Part shown: in pieces, positions 24,270 to 33,117 of the stretch
Numbering within the stretch: position 1 is the stretch's first letter
Layout: every line of letters begins with the position of its first letter
DNA from: Cryomorphaceae bacterium
Lineage (GTDB): Bacteria > Bacteroidota > Bacteroidia > Flavobacteriales > Schleiferiaceae
DNA length: 33,712 bases
Assembly (NCBI GenBank): GCA_003566715.1
Contig: PXCF01000089.1
Coordinates: 1-33,712, forward strand
Reading direction: 5' to 3'
Notes under the pieces: model-generated
Told to the model about the DNA's origin: nothing
Database searches by the model: none
Seen by the model: only the letters and a program-made list of their open reading frames with translations
Made by a program: the position numbers and the translations under genes

Positions 24270-24701
24270 TTAATTGATGGATACCAATTCGATTTTAAAC
24301 ACCAAATCCTTCCCCGCCAAAGGGTGATTGGCATCCAATACAATGACATCATCTTTAACTTCCTTAACGGTAACCGGCATGGGCTGTCCATCGGGACGGG
24401 TTACGGCCAATTGTTGACCAACCTGTGGATCGATGTCTTCCGGCACATTGGTTTTAGGCACCTCAATAACCATATCTTCACGTGGTGCACCATAGGCTTC
24501 AGCACTGGGGATGGTCACATCCGATTTAACATCACCTACATTCATGCCCATCACGGCGGTTTCAAAACCGGGAATCATTTGTCCCTCACCCAATGTGAAA
24601 GCCAGTGGGTCTTTTCCTTCTGAACTGTCGAATACCGTTCCGTCGTTGAGCGTTCCGGTGTAATGTACTTTTACGGCGTCTCCGCTTTTAGCTACAGACA
24701 T
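24270..24701 (-). CDS. FKBP-type peptidyl-prolyl isomerase (SlyD-like)
   Basis: From ATG 24701 the 143-residue protein starts MSVAKSGDAVKVHYTGTLNDG. It has the FKBP core (VFDSSEGKDPLAFTLGEGQMIPGFETAVMGM) interrupted after VTIPSAEAYG by an insert-in-flap domain (about 71-125), closing with HPLAGKDLVFKIELVSIN. This is the SlyD arrangement without the histidine-rich metal-binding tail. It speeds proline isomerisation during folding, probably in the cytoplasm because no signal peptide is present. A longer reading frame upstream crosses the promoter at 24755-24762 and is rejected. Confidence 0.93.
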   Translation of the reverse strand: MSVAKSGDAVKVHYTGTLNDGTVFDSSEGKDPLAFTLGEGQMIPGFETAVMGMNVGDVKSDVTIPSAEAYGAPREDMVIEVPKTNVPEDIDPQVGQQLAVTRPDGQPMPVTVKEVKDDVIVLDANHPLAGKDLVFKIELVSIN

Positions 24702-24754
24702 ATAATTGTGTTTAAAGTCAAAATAACGTTGATTTTCAACGTTTATTGCGGCTG

Positions 24755-24783
24755 CAAAGGTACAAAAAATTATGGTACATTTG
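24755..24783. promoter_or_regulatory. Divergent -7 elements for the FKBP gene and the BNR-repeat gene
   Basis: On the minus strand 24762-24755 read TACCTTTG (for the FKBP gene, leader about 50 nt). On the plus strand 24776-24783 read TACATTTG (for the BNR gene). The two are only 13 nt apart, so RNA polymerase could probably not occupy both at once. The plus element ends 5 nt before the ATG at 24789, predicting a leaderless transcript. Confidence 0.5.
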
Positions 24784-24788
24784 TAAGC

Positions 24789-26090
24789 ATGATTAAAGTC
24801 CATCTACCTCTGCTGTTTATAGTGATAAACACGACACTTTTTGCGCAAACTCGCTTCCCGGTTGTTGAAGTGGCCTCTGCCCCGGTGGCCACCTACAAAA
24901 TTGGTCCCTGTGAACCATCCATTGCCATTCATTACAACAGTCCGGACACCCTCGTTATCGGAACCGTCCTCAACGGTTACCACTATTCGCACGACGGTGG
25001 CAAGCATTGGCAAACAGAAACGCTGAAATCACCCTACGGTGTATGGGGCGATCCGGTGGTGATTTCCGACACCAACGGCCACTTCCACTATTTCCACCTT
25101 TCTGACCCCACCGGGAAAAACTGGCGCAGCGATTCCATCCTCGACCGCATCGTTTGTCAGACCTCTACCGATGGCGGCGTCAACTGGAACGACGGCTCAT
25201 ATATGGGACTCAACTACCCCAAGCAGCAAGACAAAGAGTGGGCAACGCTCGATCCGGAGACCAATACCCTTTATGTGACTTGGACACAATTCGATAAATA
25301 CAAAAGTCCAAAACCCAAAGACGAGAGCCATATTATGTTTTCAAAGTCTACCGATGGCGGAAAGACTTGGGCAAAGGCCAAGCAAATCAGCACCGTTGGT
25401 GGCGGCTGTATGGACGACCGGTTCACAGCCGAAGGTGCGGTTCCTACTGTTGGCACAGACGGAAGCATCCACGTGGTGTGGTCGAGACACGATACTTTGT
25501 GGTTGTCGTCTTCCGAAGATGGCGGGAACAACTTTTCCAGTGAACACGCCATCGCTCCGCATCGCAACGGATGGCGCATGGCCATTCCGGGGGTCCCGCG
25601 AGCCAACGGCTTCCCTATCATCGTTACCGACAGAAGTAAGGGCAAGCGCCACGGCAACTTGTACGTCAATTGGGCCGAACAAATCGATGGCGCTACCGAC
25701 GTTTACTTTATGCGCTCTAACGACGATGGCAAAACGTGGAGCAAACCAAGTAAAGTGAGCAACGACACCACCAATACCCACCGCTTTTTCACCTGGATGG
25801 CCATCGACCCGGATGATGGAACACTGTATGTCGTTTATTACGACCGTCGCCATTACGAGGATGCGCAAACCGATGTTTTCTTATCTTGGTCTAAAGATGG
25901 CGGAAAAACGTGGAATGAATCGCGCATCAGTGAAAAACCTTTTACGCCCGTACAAGATTTCTTCTTCGGCGATTACAACCACATCGACGTTCGTCACGGT
26001 ATTGTTCGTCCGGTGTGGACGGCCATGGAACAGGAAAATGGTCAATTAAAAATTTACACATCACTAATCAACACAAAAGACTTAGAATGA
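24789..26090 (+). CDS. Secreted BNR-repeat protein, sialidase-fold
   Basis: The 433-residue product has a signal peptide (MIKVHLPLLFIVINTTLFAQ) and six Asp-box motifs of the form S-x-D-G-G-x-x-W, near residues 67, 126, 187, 242, 310 and 368, as expected for a six-bladed propeller. Asp-boxes mark the fold, not the activity: sialidases, other glycosidases and non-enzymatic propellers share it. I do not see a convincing Arg triad or the FRIP motif, so calling it an active sialidase would be premature. There is no T9SS C-terminal domain, so a periplasmic location is likely. The last bases overlap the pepE start (ATGA). Confidence 0.82.
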   Translation: MIKVHLPLLFIVINTTLFAQTRFPVVEVASAPVATYKIGPCEPSIAIHYNSPDTLVIGTVLNGYHYSHDGGKHWQTETLKSPYGVWGDPVVISDTNGHFHYFHLSDPTGKNWRSDSILDRIVCQTSTDGGVNWNDGSYMGLNYPKQQDKEWATLDPETNTLYVTWTQFDKYKSPKPKDESHIMFSKSTDGGKTWAKAKQISTVGGGCMDDRFTAEGAVPTVGTDGSIHVVWSRHDTLWLSSSEDGGNNFSSEHAIAPHRNGWRMAIPGVPRANGFPIIVTDRSKGKRHGNLYVNWAEQIDGATDVYFMRSNDDGKTWSKPSKVSNDTTNTHRFFTWMAIDPDDGTLYVVYYDRRHYEDAQTDVFLSWSKDGGKTWNESRISEKPFTPVQDFFFGDYNHIDVRHGIVRPVWTAMEQENGQLKIYTSLINTKDLE

Positions 26091-26794
26091 GCAAGCGTCA
26101 ATTACTACTGGTAAGCACTTCCAAAATCCACGGACAAGGTTATATGGCCTATTTACACGGTGAACTGCGTGAATTTTTCCGCGATATAAATACGGTTACG
26201 TTTGTGCCTTTTGCGCGTCCCGGAGGCATTTCTCATGACGAATACACGCAAATTGCTAGCGATGGTTTTGCTCCGGCCGGTATTAACATCAAAGGTGTAC
26301 ACGAAGGCAATTATTTGGAAAACATCAAGAATGCCGAGGCTATATTTGTTGGTGGTGGCAACACCTTTGTGCTGACAAAAACCATGCACGAAGAAGGATT
26401 GCTAAATCCCATCCGCGAGCGGGTAAAAAACGGTATGCCCTACATGGGGTCAAGTGCGGGCACCAACCTCGCCGGACTTACCGTGGGTACAACCAACGAT
26501 ATGCCCATTGTATGGCCACCATCATTAAAAGCACTGCAATTGATTGATTTTAACATCAACCCCCACTATCTCGACCCCGACCCCGGCAGCAAACACATGG
26601 GCGAAACGCGTGAAACCCGCATCAATGAGTTTCATCACTTCAACAATCAACTGGTGCTCGGTTTACGTGAAGGCAGTTGGCTTAACATCCAGGGAGAGGA
26701 TATAACCCTAAAAGGTACGCATCACGCACGATTGTTTGAAAAGGGACAAGATCCGAAAGAAATAGCGCCCGGGAAGATAAATGATTTGCTCTAG
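26087..26794 (+). CDS. pepE: Dipeptidase E (family S51)
   Basis: PepE cleaves Asp-X dipeptides in the cytoplasm. The 235-residue protein has the nucleophile elbow GSSAGTN with Ser123, and Asp138 and His160 at the spacing of the Salmonella triad (120, 135, 157). VGGGNTFVLTKTMHEEGL and the FNINPHYLDPDPGSKHMGE stretch are also typical. The ATG overlaps the preceding stop by four bases. The upstream gene encodes an exported protein, so shared translation rather than shared location links them. Confidence 0.94.
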   Translation: MSKRQLLLVSTSKIHGQGYMAYLHGELREFFRDINTVTFVPFARPGGISHDEYTQIASDGFAPAGINIKGVHEGNYLENIKNAEAIFVGGGNTFVLTKTMHEEGLLNPIRERVKNGMPYMGSSAGTNLAGLTVGTTNDMPIVWPPSLKALQLIDFNINPHYLDPDPGSKHMGETRETRINEFHHFNNQLVLGLREGSWLNIQGEDITLKGTHHARLFEKGQDPKEIAPGKINDLL

Positions 26795-26825
26795 TGACGT
26801 AACATATTACAACTCTACGATATCG

Positions 26826-28265
26826 TCAATACTGAACCCTTTTCCGGTTTTTAATGGTTACATGCATGGCTACCAATATGGCGGTAAACATCCAAAAGGG
26901 AATGGCCAATTTATCGGTATCCAAGAAATTGTTTAAAAATCCGTGGGTCATATAGGTGATTAAGCCCAACAACAACCCTAGAGCAAACTGTTTGTCGCGT
27001 GCGTTGTCTGCGTGTTTCCAAACCTGCTGACCGGTATACAGTATACTCACAAACAAGATAACGACGAGCAACATCCCCGGAATCCCTCGTTCGGCCATTG
27101 GACCTATGTACTCACTGTGTGCATTGCCAACTTCGCCAAAATTGGTGCTTATAACCGTCTTAGAAGAGGAACGCTGAAATGGCGCGTATTCAAACATATA
27201 CGTTCCGGGACCAAAGCCTGTAAGAGGGCGATCCTTGGTCATCAACCAGGCCGATTCCCAGCGATTTAAGCGTTCAAGGTTGCTGACATCGGTAGAAATG
27301 TTGGCCATAGACTTGATGTGCTGGGTTAAATCTGAGGAGCTTACATCTTCGTTTTTAGACAAATAATCGACTATTTGCATTCTAAACAAACCCAATAAGG
27401 ACAGCGATACAAGTGCCAATCCCGTCAACACATACCAGCGAATCTTCAATTTTAAAACGACAAAAGCCAAAACCGCAACAAACACGCTCAACCAAGCCGC
27501 TCTACTGGCGGACAAGAACAAGGCTACCAGTAAAAACAACAAAGCCATTAGTGACAATAAACGATGCTTTTTAGACGCTTCACCATCGGTAGTCCACAAA
27601 AAAAGCAAGGGAATAAAAAGTGCACTCACTGCACCGTATGCGGTATGGTCGTTGTAAAACGGCTGCATCACACGTTTACTTGCCAATTCACCAAAACCAT
27701 ATTGAGCATGATGAAGGGTTGTGTAAACAATCACCACCATCAGTGGCACCACATACCACCAAATAGCTTTCTCCCTTAAACGTTTTTCGGTAAAAACAAC
27801 CGTACCCAAAAAGAACAGAGGAATGACAAACCAGCTTTGGGCAAAGAAGTACTTGAGTGAAATGCTGGGCATACGGCTTAAAAAAACCCCCAGCAGTAGC
27901 CAAAGCAAGTTCAATATCAGCAAAATCGTTACCGGGTGCTTGGCAGCATTCATCCGTTTTCCCATGAGGATTTGCACCACAAAGAGCAACGTTAAAAACA
28001 CCAAGAACGGCTCCGCCGGAAGCGATAGTCCGGCCGACAACTCATCGAAAAACCAATAAAATGAGAGTGGTGTCGAAATGATGGCCAGCGGAAAGACCAA
28101 CTGAGGAAACTTCAGGATAACCGAGGTTGCCAATAACAAGAGTGAGAACACCAACAATAAAGTCGCCATATCTAATGATGCAGCAAAATAAAAAGCCACG
28201 GCAAAGAGAATGACCCATAAAAAGCCATGCTTGCTGAACACGATGTTGGTTGGTATTTTATGCAT
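26826..28265 (-). CDS. O-antigen ligase family membrane protein (Wzy_C)
   Basis: The 479-residue protein has about twelve hydrophobic segments and a longer periplasmic loop in the second half with the Wzy_C/WaaL-type pattern: LSASRAAWLSVFVAVLAFVVL, then RWESAWLMTKDRPLTGFGPGTYMFEY and NAHSEYIGPMAERGIPGM, where the His and neighbouring Arg/Glu are typical of ligases and polymerases. It ligates or polymerises a surface polysaccharide; which one cannot be told. Its start overlaps the Wzz-like gene by 8 nt, forming a two-gene unit. No glycosyltransferase genes are next to it. Confidence 0.87.
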   Translation of the reverse strand: MHKIPTNIVFSKHGFLWVILFAVAFYFAASLDMATLLLVFSLLLLATSVILKFPQLVFPLAIISTPLSFYWFFDELSAGLSLPAEPFLVFLTLLFVVQILMGKRMNAAKHPVTILLILNLLWLLLGVFLSRMPSISLKYFFAQSWFVIPLFFLGTVVFTEKRLREKAIWWYVVPLMVVIVYTTLHHAQYGFGELASKRVMQPFYNDHTAYGAVSALFIPLLFLWTTDGEASKKHRLLSLMALLFLLVALFLSASRAAWLSVFVAVLAFVVLKLKIRWYVLTGLALVSLSLLGLFRMQIVDYLSKNEDVSSSDLTQHIKSMANISTDVSNLERLNRWESAWLMTKDRPLTGFGPGTYMFEYAPFQRSSSKTVISTNFGEVGNAHSEYIGPMAERGIPGMLLVVILFVSILYTGQQVWKHADNARDKQFALGLLLGLITYMTHGFLNNFLDTDKLAIPFWMFTAILVAMHVTIKNRKRVQY

Positions 28266-29226
28266 TCCCCTGCTTCCCTCCTTCTCGCCAAAAAATCACG
28301 AGTAACGACAATACCAATCCCCCCATAATGCCCGTGAGGGCAAACATCCAGACGATGGGACTGTAAGGCTTATCGGAGATCACCGGACGCGATACCACAG
28401 AGGCATAAGTGTTTTCACTTTTGTATAGTCGAAGGGTCTCGGCATACGCTCGATTAATGACGGTTAGCTCTTCCATTAAGTGTAGCAATCGGGCGTGATT
28501 GCGTAAAAAATCACCTCCTTTCATCTCCAGATTTCCTTTCATACGCTTTATACCCTCTTGATTGATTAACCGCCCACTCGCTGCGTCAACGGTGCCTAAG
28601 TACCCCCTGGATACCTCTTTGGCTTGCACCTCATAATCTAATATTTCGTACGTTTTACTCAGTTCACTATGAATGCTTTGCACGGAGTCTATCTCGCTGT
28701 TCTTAAGCGCAATAACTCTTTCGAAATTATCGACTTCTTCGCGGTATTTATTGCGCCATTCTTCTCTAACCGTTTTGTTGTAAGCATCAACAATGCCATT
28801 GGCCACATTTTTTGCCATAATCGCGTCATCAAGGCGAACATCGATATCCACGGATTCGTAAAGCGTTTTCTTAAATCGTATGGCCCGGTTGTACTTTTTC
28901 GACAACTTGTGCTCAAACTGAGCGTCATTTTTGTCTAACCCCCAAACATTGTCCAGCGCAAATGAGTCAACCACCAAATCCATCACGTTTCTTCCGCGCA
29001 ACCACTGCATCATCTGTTCGGTTGGACTTTCGTTGGAAAAGTTCTCTAAATTAATGGGATATACCGTTGCCACTGAACGATAGGTTGGCGTCATAGACCA
29101 GGCGCCAAACGTGGCGGCAATACCTGTAATCAATACAGACAGAAAAATAAAGACACGGTATCTTTTAATCAAACGTTTGATGTCGCCAATATCAAAAAAA
29201 TTGGTTGCTTTGGATGAATCCTGCAT
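28258..29226 (-). CDS. Wzz-like chain-length determinant protein
   Basis: The 322-residue product starts MQDSSKATNFFDIGDIKRLIKRY, has membrane segments at about 24-44 and 291-313, and a mostly helical periplasmic region between them (PTYRSVATVYP after the first segment and KPYSPIVWMFAL before the second, both usual for Wzz-type proteins). There is no kinase domain at the C-terminus. It probably sets polymer length for the product of the following ligase/polymerase gene. A TTG start at 29262 would lie upstream of the -7 element at 29252-29259 and is rejected. Confidence 0.86.
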   Translation of the reverse strand: MQDSSKATNFFDIGDIKRLIKRYRVFIFLSVLITGIAATFGAWSMTPTYRSVATVYPINLENFSNESPTEQMMQWLRGRNVMDLVVDSFALDNVWGLDKNDAQFEHKLSKKYNRAIRFKKTLYESVDIDVRLDDAIMAKNVANGIVDAYNKTVREEWRNKYREEVDNFERVIALKNSEIDSVQSIHSELSKTYEILDYEVQAKEVSRGYLGTVDAASGRLINQEGIKRMKGNLEMKGGDFLRNHARLLHLMEELTVINRAYAETLRLYKSENTYASVVSRPVISDKPYSPIVWMFALTGIMGGLVLSLLVIFWREGGKQGNA

Positions 29227-29251
29227 GGTGGTGGTTTGGTAAAAATTTTTG

Positions 29252-29259
29252 CAAATATA
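29252..29259 (-). promoter_or_regulatory. -7 promoter element for the Wzz-ligase unit
   Basis: The minus strand reads TATATTTG, an exact TAnnTTTG, 25 nt before the ATG at 29226. The -33 region has no exact TTTG. Confidence 0.5.
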
Positions 29260-29355
29260 CAAGGATGTATTTTTAATTCAGACGATACGCTTTAATTACT
29301 TCGAACCAAAGCATTATTTTCTTACCAATACCTTTCTATTAACAAAAGACAAGAT

Positions 29356-31617
29356 TCAAATTTTCACCCAAACCGCTCTAAATATCTGCCCGTTATAGTT
29401 TAACTGTATCACATACTGTCCTACAGCCAAGTTGCTTACGTCGGGTATAATTTTATTGTCTATTAGTTGATATTTAGGGGTAATGGTTCTTCCGTTCATG
29501 TCGTTAAACGAAAGAGAATGGATGGCTGCCTCATCGATGGTTCGCTGGAAAGCAAGATGTACGTCTGTCCCCGGATTGGGATACACATCAAATGGATTAC
29601 CCAGCGTTTGCTTTAAAATGCGCATCATTTCGCCGGGACGTTTAACGGAAAAGTTTTCCAATATGGTAATGTTTTCGCGCCATTCGTAAGTCGAACGTGG
29701 AATTTGCCAGCGCCTTGTATAATCGGGTATGAATGTGGCAATTTCTTTGGTGATTTTATCGATTTCGCTGAGTAGATTCTCCGCACTTAGGGTGGTTTGC
29801 ATCAAGGTAAAAAAGCGGTCTTGAAACTGTTTTTTAAAGTCCTTGTTTTCCAATAGTGAACGCAATATATGGGTGGCCCATTCCCGCTGCGGGTCGATAC
29901 CTGTTTCGTTAAATGGCTGTGTATAGTGCTTGAAGTTATCCTCCCAATAGTTGCGCATGGCCGCATCCAGGTCGTAAAAAATCCAACGCCATTTGCCGTC
30001 GGTTGTATTGGGACGCCAATACTCGTGGTTGTTGTGTGGCCAATCGTAGTTGGCCAAGTAGATCTGCACGATGTGGTAATCGATAAAATTGTTGAGGTCG
30101 ATATACGATGCAATCTTATCCACATAGGCCGGGTCATCCTTTGGCGTTTGGTTGAGCACATTCAGCATGTCTTGAAAATGCGTCCGACTCCCTTCGTTGA
30201 TGCGCATGTTGTTGGTCAATCGTTCAATCTTACTTTCATCAATGTCCGAAAGAGCCGCTAAATAGTGGCGATCCCTTCGCTCTTTTAGAAAGTGCAAGGC
30301 CCAATACTCGCCGTTTAAAAACACCAACACCGGACGAAAGGCTTGGTAATCCAACCCCAAGGGCTTGACGATGTTGGTGGTCAACTCATCCTTAAAAACG
30401 GTCTTGGTCCAGTCGCCCATAGGCGTATTCAGCAGAATCCTACGGTAGTTGCTGTGCGGCCTGTCCGCAAAAAAGGGATGATCAAAGTTATTGGGGCCAT
30501 ACGCACTTCTGGCGTAAAGTCTGAGTGATTTTTGTCCGGCACGCCTGGTGATGCCGCCGTTGATTCTCACACCCACCTGTTGATGTACGCCTATCTGTCC
30601 TGTAGAGTCAAAGTAAGTAAACGCTGCGGGGCGCTCGTATTCCCTTCCCCGTCGATAGGAATTATCAAAACCTGTTTGTTCAAAATCAACCCCCGGCACA
30701 TACATGCCTTCCTCCTCGTCAAACATGTAATACGGGTCAATAATGACCGATACGATGGGGATTTGCACATCTTCCGGATTGTGGTGGCCCGTCCAAAAAG
30801 AGCCATTGATTTCTCTACCACAGGGCTTTCCATCGCAATAAGGCTTGGCACGAATAGCAAAAATCTTGGGCACCTCTCCTTGTGGTGGCTCCCAAAAGTC
30901 ACCTACCCCCGATCTGATTTCGGAGATATTATTGGGAACCCCTGCTCTATCGTCGATGCGAATGGATCCGTTGTAACGATTTGCGTTGGTATCCGGAGGT
31001 CGACCGTCTAAACTGTAATAAATGATTACATTCGTGTCATCCGACCGAATGCTTAAATCAAAAGCTTGGGGGTGATGGCCTTGGGGATGCGAAAACGAAA
31101 GCCGACGCGTCACCGGAGAAACCCCATTGATTTGGTTGCTTTTTCCGGGCGTGGGGCGGAAGAAAACGTGAAGGTCATCCCCACCATCAGGGAGGCGCCC
31201 GTAGCTCATGTCTGCACTGAGCGCTACGGGAGGAATATGATCAATCAAGTTACCATCGCTGTTGGAAAGATAAAGCGGTTCGCCTTCCCGACTTATTTTA
31301 AAGTTGCTGTGTAATTCACTGCCAACCACCGTGTCTTTACCACTCGCCCACACCATAATAAATCCGCTCGGAGCAATGGTCAACGTATCGGGCAGTTTCC
31401 AGAGGTTCAAATCACTGGTTCTGTCGGACAGATACCAACCACCAAGGGAGATGGGTATGTTTGATGCGTTGTAAATCTCAATCCAGTCTTCGTGATCACC
31501 CTGAAAATCGACGACACCACTGTGATTGGACGCCAAAAACTCATTGATGTAAATCTGTCCGGAAGCACCGAAATAACTCAGCAAAAGCACCACCCAATAG
31601 ACCTTCATACGCATCAT
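29356..31617 (-). CDS. CotH kinase-like T9SS cargo protein with lamin-tail domain
   Basis: The 753-residue product has a signal peptide, then a lamin-tail domain (about 21-160; IYINEFLASNHSG, DWIEIYNAS, GWYLSD), a chitobiase-like sandwich (about 172-260; IIYYSLDGRPPDTNANRY), a CotH domain (about 286-640) and a type IX secretion sorting domain (about 677-753; FDVYPNPGTD to YVIQL...VKI). In the CotH domain the kinase-like residues are present: NYDWPHNNHEYW (Asp525) and WIFYDLDAAMRNY (Asp549, Asp551). CotH proteins are atypical protein kinases. The protein is probably exported to the surface by the T9SS. It starts directly after the stop of the upstream barrel gene. Confidence 0.88.
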   Translation of the reverse strand: MMRMKVYWVVLLLSYFGASGQIYINEFLASNHSGVVDFQGDHEDWIEIYNASNIPISLGGWYLSDRTSDLNLWKLPDTLTIAPSGFIMVWASGKDTVVGSELHSNFKISREGEPLYLSNSDGNLIDHIPPVALSADMSYGRLPDGGDDLHVFFRPTPGKSNQINGVSPVTRRLSFSHPQGHHPQAFDLSIRSDDTNVIIYYSLDGRPPDTNANRYNGSIRIDDRAGVPNNISEIRSGVGDFWEPPQGEVPKIFAIRAKPYCDGKPCGREINGSFWTGHHNPEDVQIPIVSVIIDPYYMFDEEEGMYVPGVDFEQTGFDNSYRRGREYERPAAFTYFDSTGQIGVHQQVGVRINGGITRRAGQKSLRLYARSAYGPNNFDHPFFADRPHSNYRRILLNTPMGDWTKTVFKDELTTNIVKPLGLDYQAFRPVLVFLNGEYWALHFLKERRDRHYLAALSDIDESKIERLTNNMRINEGSRTHFQDMLNVLNQTPKDDPAYVDKIASYIDLNNFIDYHIVQIYLANYDWPHNNHEYWRPNTTDGKWRWIFYDLDAAMRNYWEDNFKHYTQPFNETGIDPQREWATHILRSLLENKDFKKQFQDRFFTLMQTTLSAENLLSEIDKITKEIATFIPDYTRRWQIPRSTYEWRENITILENFSVKRPGEMMRILKQTLGNPFDVYPNPGTDVHLAFQRTIDEAAIHSLSFNDMNGRTITPKYQLIDNKIIPDVSNLAVGQYVIQLNYNGQIFRAVWVKI

Positions 31618-32187
31618 TTAAAAGGTGAAACCACTCATTAAACCCATAAAGTGAAAGCGCAGTGGTTCTCTGTGTTTGCCCGACAGCAACTCAGTGTTGA
31701 GAGATGCGCTCTGGTGCACCCATTGCAAACCAAAGTGGAAGTGGGTGTTATCGGCTATCTTATGGCGATATCCCAAGGTCATATTTACAAACCACCCTCC
31801 TTGGTATTGTTGGTTTTCATGTGTGTTAAACGACGAATTAAAGCCCGGGGAATAACCTGTTTTAACATCGTAATAAAAGCCCGAGGGATTATCAGAGAGC
31901 ATGGCGCGCATTTGGGCAAAAACAGGCACAAACGTTTCTTTTTCGGCGAAGATGACGCCCATACCGCCACCTAAATGAATTTGCTTGTTGACGGGTTTCA
32001 ATAGTGAGGTGTTGACAAAACCTCCGGAGCGCACAATCAACGTATTGCGAAAGTATCGGGGATAATAGCCAACTTTTCCGCCAATAATAAAAGAGGCTTC
32101 GGTGTTAACCGTCATCTGTGCGCGTAAAGAAAAAGGTGCAGTGATTGCACACAACAGCAGAAAAAGACATGTCAAGCGAATCGCCAT
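31618..32187 (-). CDS. Small outer-membrane beta-barrel protein
   Basis: The 189-residue product has a signal peptide (MAIRLTCLFLLLCAITAPFSLRAQ). Amphipathic strands follow: ASFIIGGKVGYYP, QIHLGGGMGVIFA, TFVPVFAQMRAML, GGWFVNMTLGYRHKI, THFHFGLQWVHQ and a final strand ending in Phe (MGLMSGFTF), as in outer-membrane barrels. The family is not recognised. Its stop codon touches the ATG of the CotH gene, so the two are one unit, which may mean the barrel works with the surface protein; that is inference. A TTG at 32205 falls inside the promoter element and is rejected. Confidence 0.75.
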   Translation of the reverse strand: MAIRLTCLFLLLCAITAPFSLRAQMTVNTEASFIIGGKVGYYPRYFRNTLIVRSGGFVNTSLLKPVNKQIHLGGGMGVIFAEKETFVPVFAQMRAMLSDNPSGFYYDVKTGYSPGFNSSFNTHENQQYQGGWFVNMTLGYRHKIADNTHFHFGLQWVHQSASLNTELLSGKHREPLRFHFMGLMSGFTF

Positions 32188-32202
32188 GATGGAAAATAAT
32201 TG

Positions 32203-32210
32203 CAAAAGTA
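32203..32210 (-). promoter_or_regulatory. -7 promoter element for the barrel-CotH unit
   Basis: The minus strand reads TACTTTTG, an exact TAnnTTTG, 15 nt before the ATG at 32187. A TTTG is not found at the right distance upstream. Confidence 0.45.
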
Positions 32211-32304
32211 CGTGTTGTCCATCAATCTACCGGTTTGCAAAACAAATAACAATTCATTGACATGCAAACTGAACTTTGTCATGTTTTTGGCAGTCCGCAT
32301 CTTA

Positions 32305-32312
32305 TATATTTG
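32305..32312 (+). promoter_or_regulatory. -7 promoter element for the dehydrogenase gene
   Basis: TATATTTG matches TAnnTTTG exactly, 35 nt before the ATG at 32348. TTTG at 32286-32289 lies only 15 nt upstream and TTTG at 32275-32278 lies 26 nt upstream, so the -33 partner is uncertain. Confidence 0.45.
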
Positions 32313-32347
32313 TCTTTATAATCAACTTTAAAAAAACACCCCTTATT

Positions 32348-33103
32348 ATGAGACTAAAAGGAAAAACCGCATTGATTACTGGAGCTGCCGGTGGTATTGG
32401 ACTGGCTACCGCCAAACTCTTTCTTCAGGAAGGTGCCAATGTATTCATCACCGACATCAATGGCGATGGCATCAAAAAAGCCTTATCTGAGATCAACAGT
32501 TCGAATGCCGACGGAATGGCGGCCGATGTGTCTAAAGATGCCGACAACAAAGCGTCGGTAGAGGCTTGTGTGGCAAAGTTTGGCGGACTGGATATTTTCT
32601 TTGCCAATGCCGGTGTCGAAGGCAAGGTTCAACCACTGGATCAATTGGAAGAAAAAGATTTTGATTTTCTCATGGCCGTCAATGCCAAAGGGGTTTGGTT
32701 GGGTATCAAACACGCTTTTAACGCCATGAAAAACGGCGGCAGCGTTGTGGTTAATTCATCCGTTGCGGGACTGCGTGGAACGGCCAATATGATGGCTTAC
32801 ACCGCCAGTAAACACGCCGTTAATGGTGTCATGAAAGTGGCTGCCCTGGAAGGCGCGCCTCGTGGTATTCGTGTGAACACACTCAATCCATCGCCGGTAG
32901 ACAACCGCATGATGCGTTCATTAGAGGAGGGATTTCAACCCGGTGCCGGTGGCGAAATGAAAAAAGCCTTCGAGCAAATGATTCCGCTTAAGAGATACGC
33001 CACCAATGAAGAGGTAGCCAAATTGGCTTTATTCTTAGCCTCAGATGATTCCAGCTATACAACAGGTGCCATTTACACCATTGATGGTGGAATGACGGCC
33101 TAA
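32348..33103 (+). CDS. Short-chain dehydrogenase/reductase
   Basis: The 251-residue classical SDR has the cofactor motif TGAAGGIG (11-18), NAG (87-89), the catalytic Ser138, Tyr151 and Lys155 (in YTASK), and ends TIDGGMTA. Asp36 after the second strand (FITDING) suggests NAD rather than NADP. The substrate is unknown. The frame is open further upstream, but the -7 element at 32305-32312 and the typical MRLKGKTALITG start place the ATG at 32348. It is transcribed alone. Confidence 0.92.
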   Translation: MRLKGKTALITGAAGGIGLATAKLFLQEGANVFITDINGDGIKKALSEINSSNADGMAADVSKDADNKASVEACVAKFGGLDIFFANAGVEGKVQPLDQLEEKDFDFLMAVNAKGVWLGIKHAFNAMKNGGSVVVNSSVAGLRGTANMMAYTASKHAVNGVMKVAALEGAPRGIRVNTLNPSPVDNRMMRSLEEGFQPGAGGEMKKAFEQMIPLKRYATNEEVAKLALFLASDDSSYTTGAIYTIDGGMTA

Positions 33104-33117
33104 GCTAAACCGCTAAA

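Noticed and set aside
24774-24787. A sixth binding site for the XRE regulator (GGTACATTTGTAAG)
   Set aside because: It shares the core TACATTTGTA, but the match is largely explained by the TAnnTTTG promoter element itself, and the outer bases do not fit.
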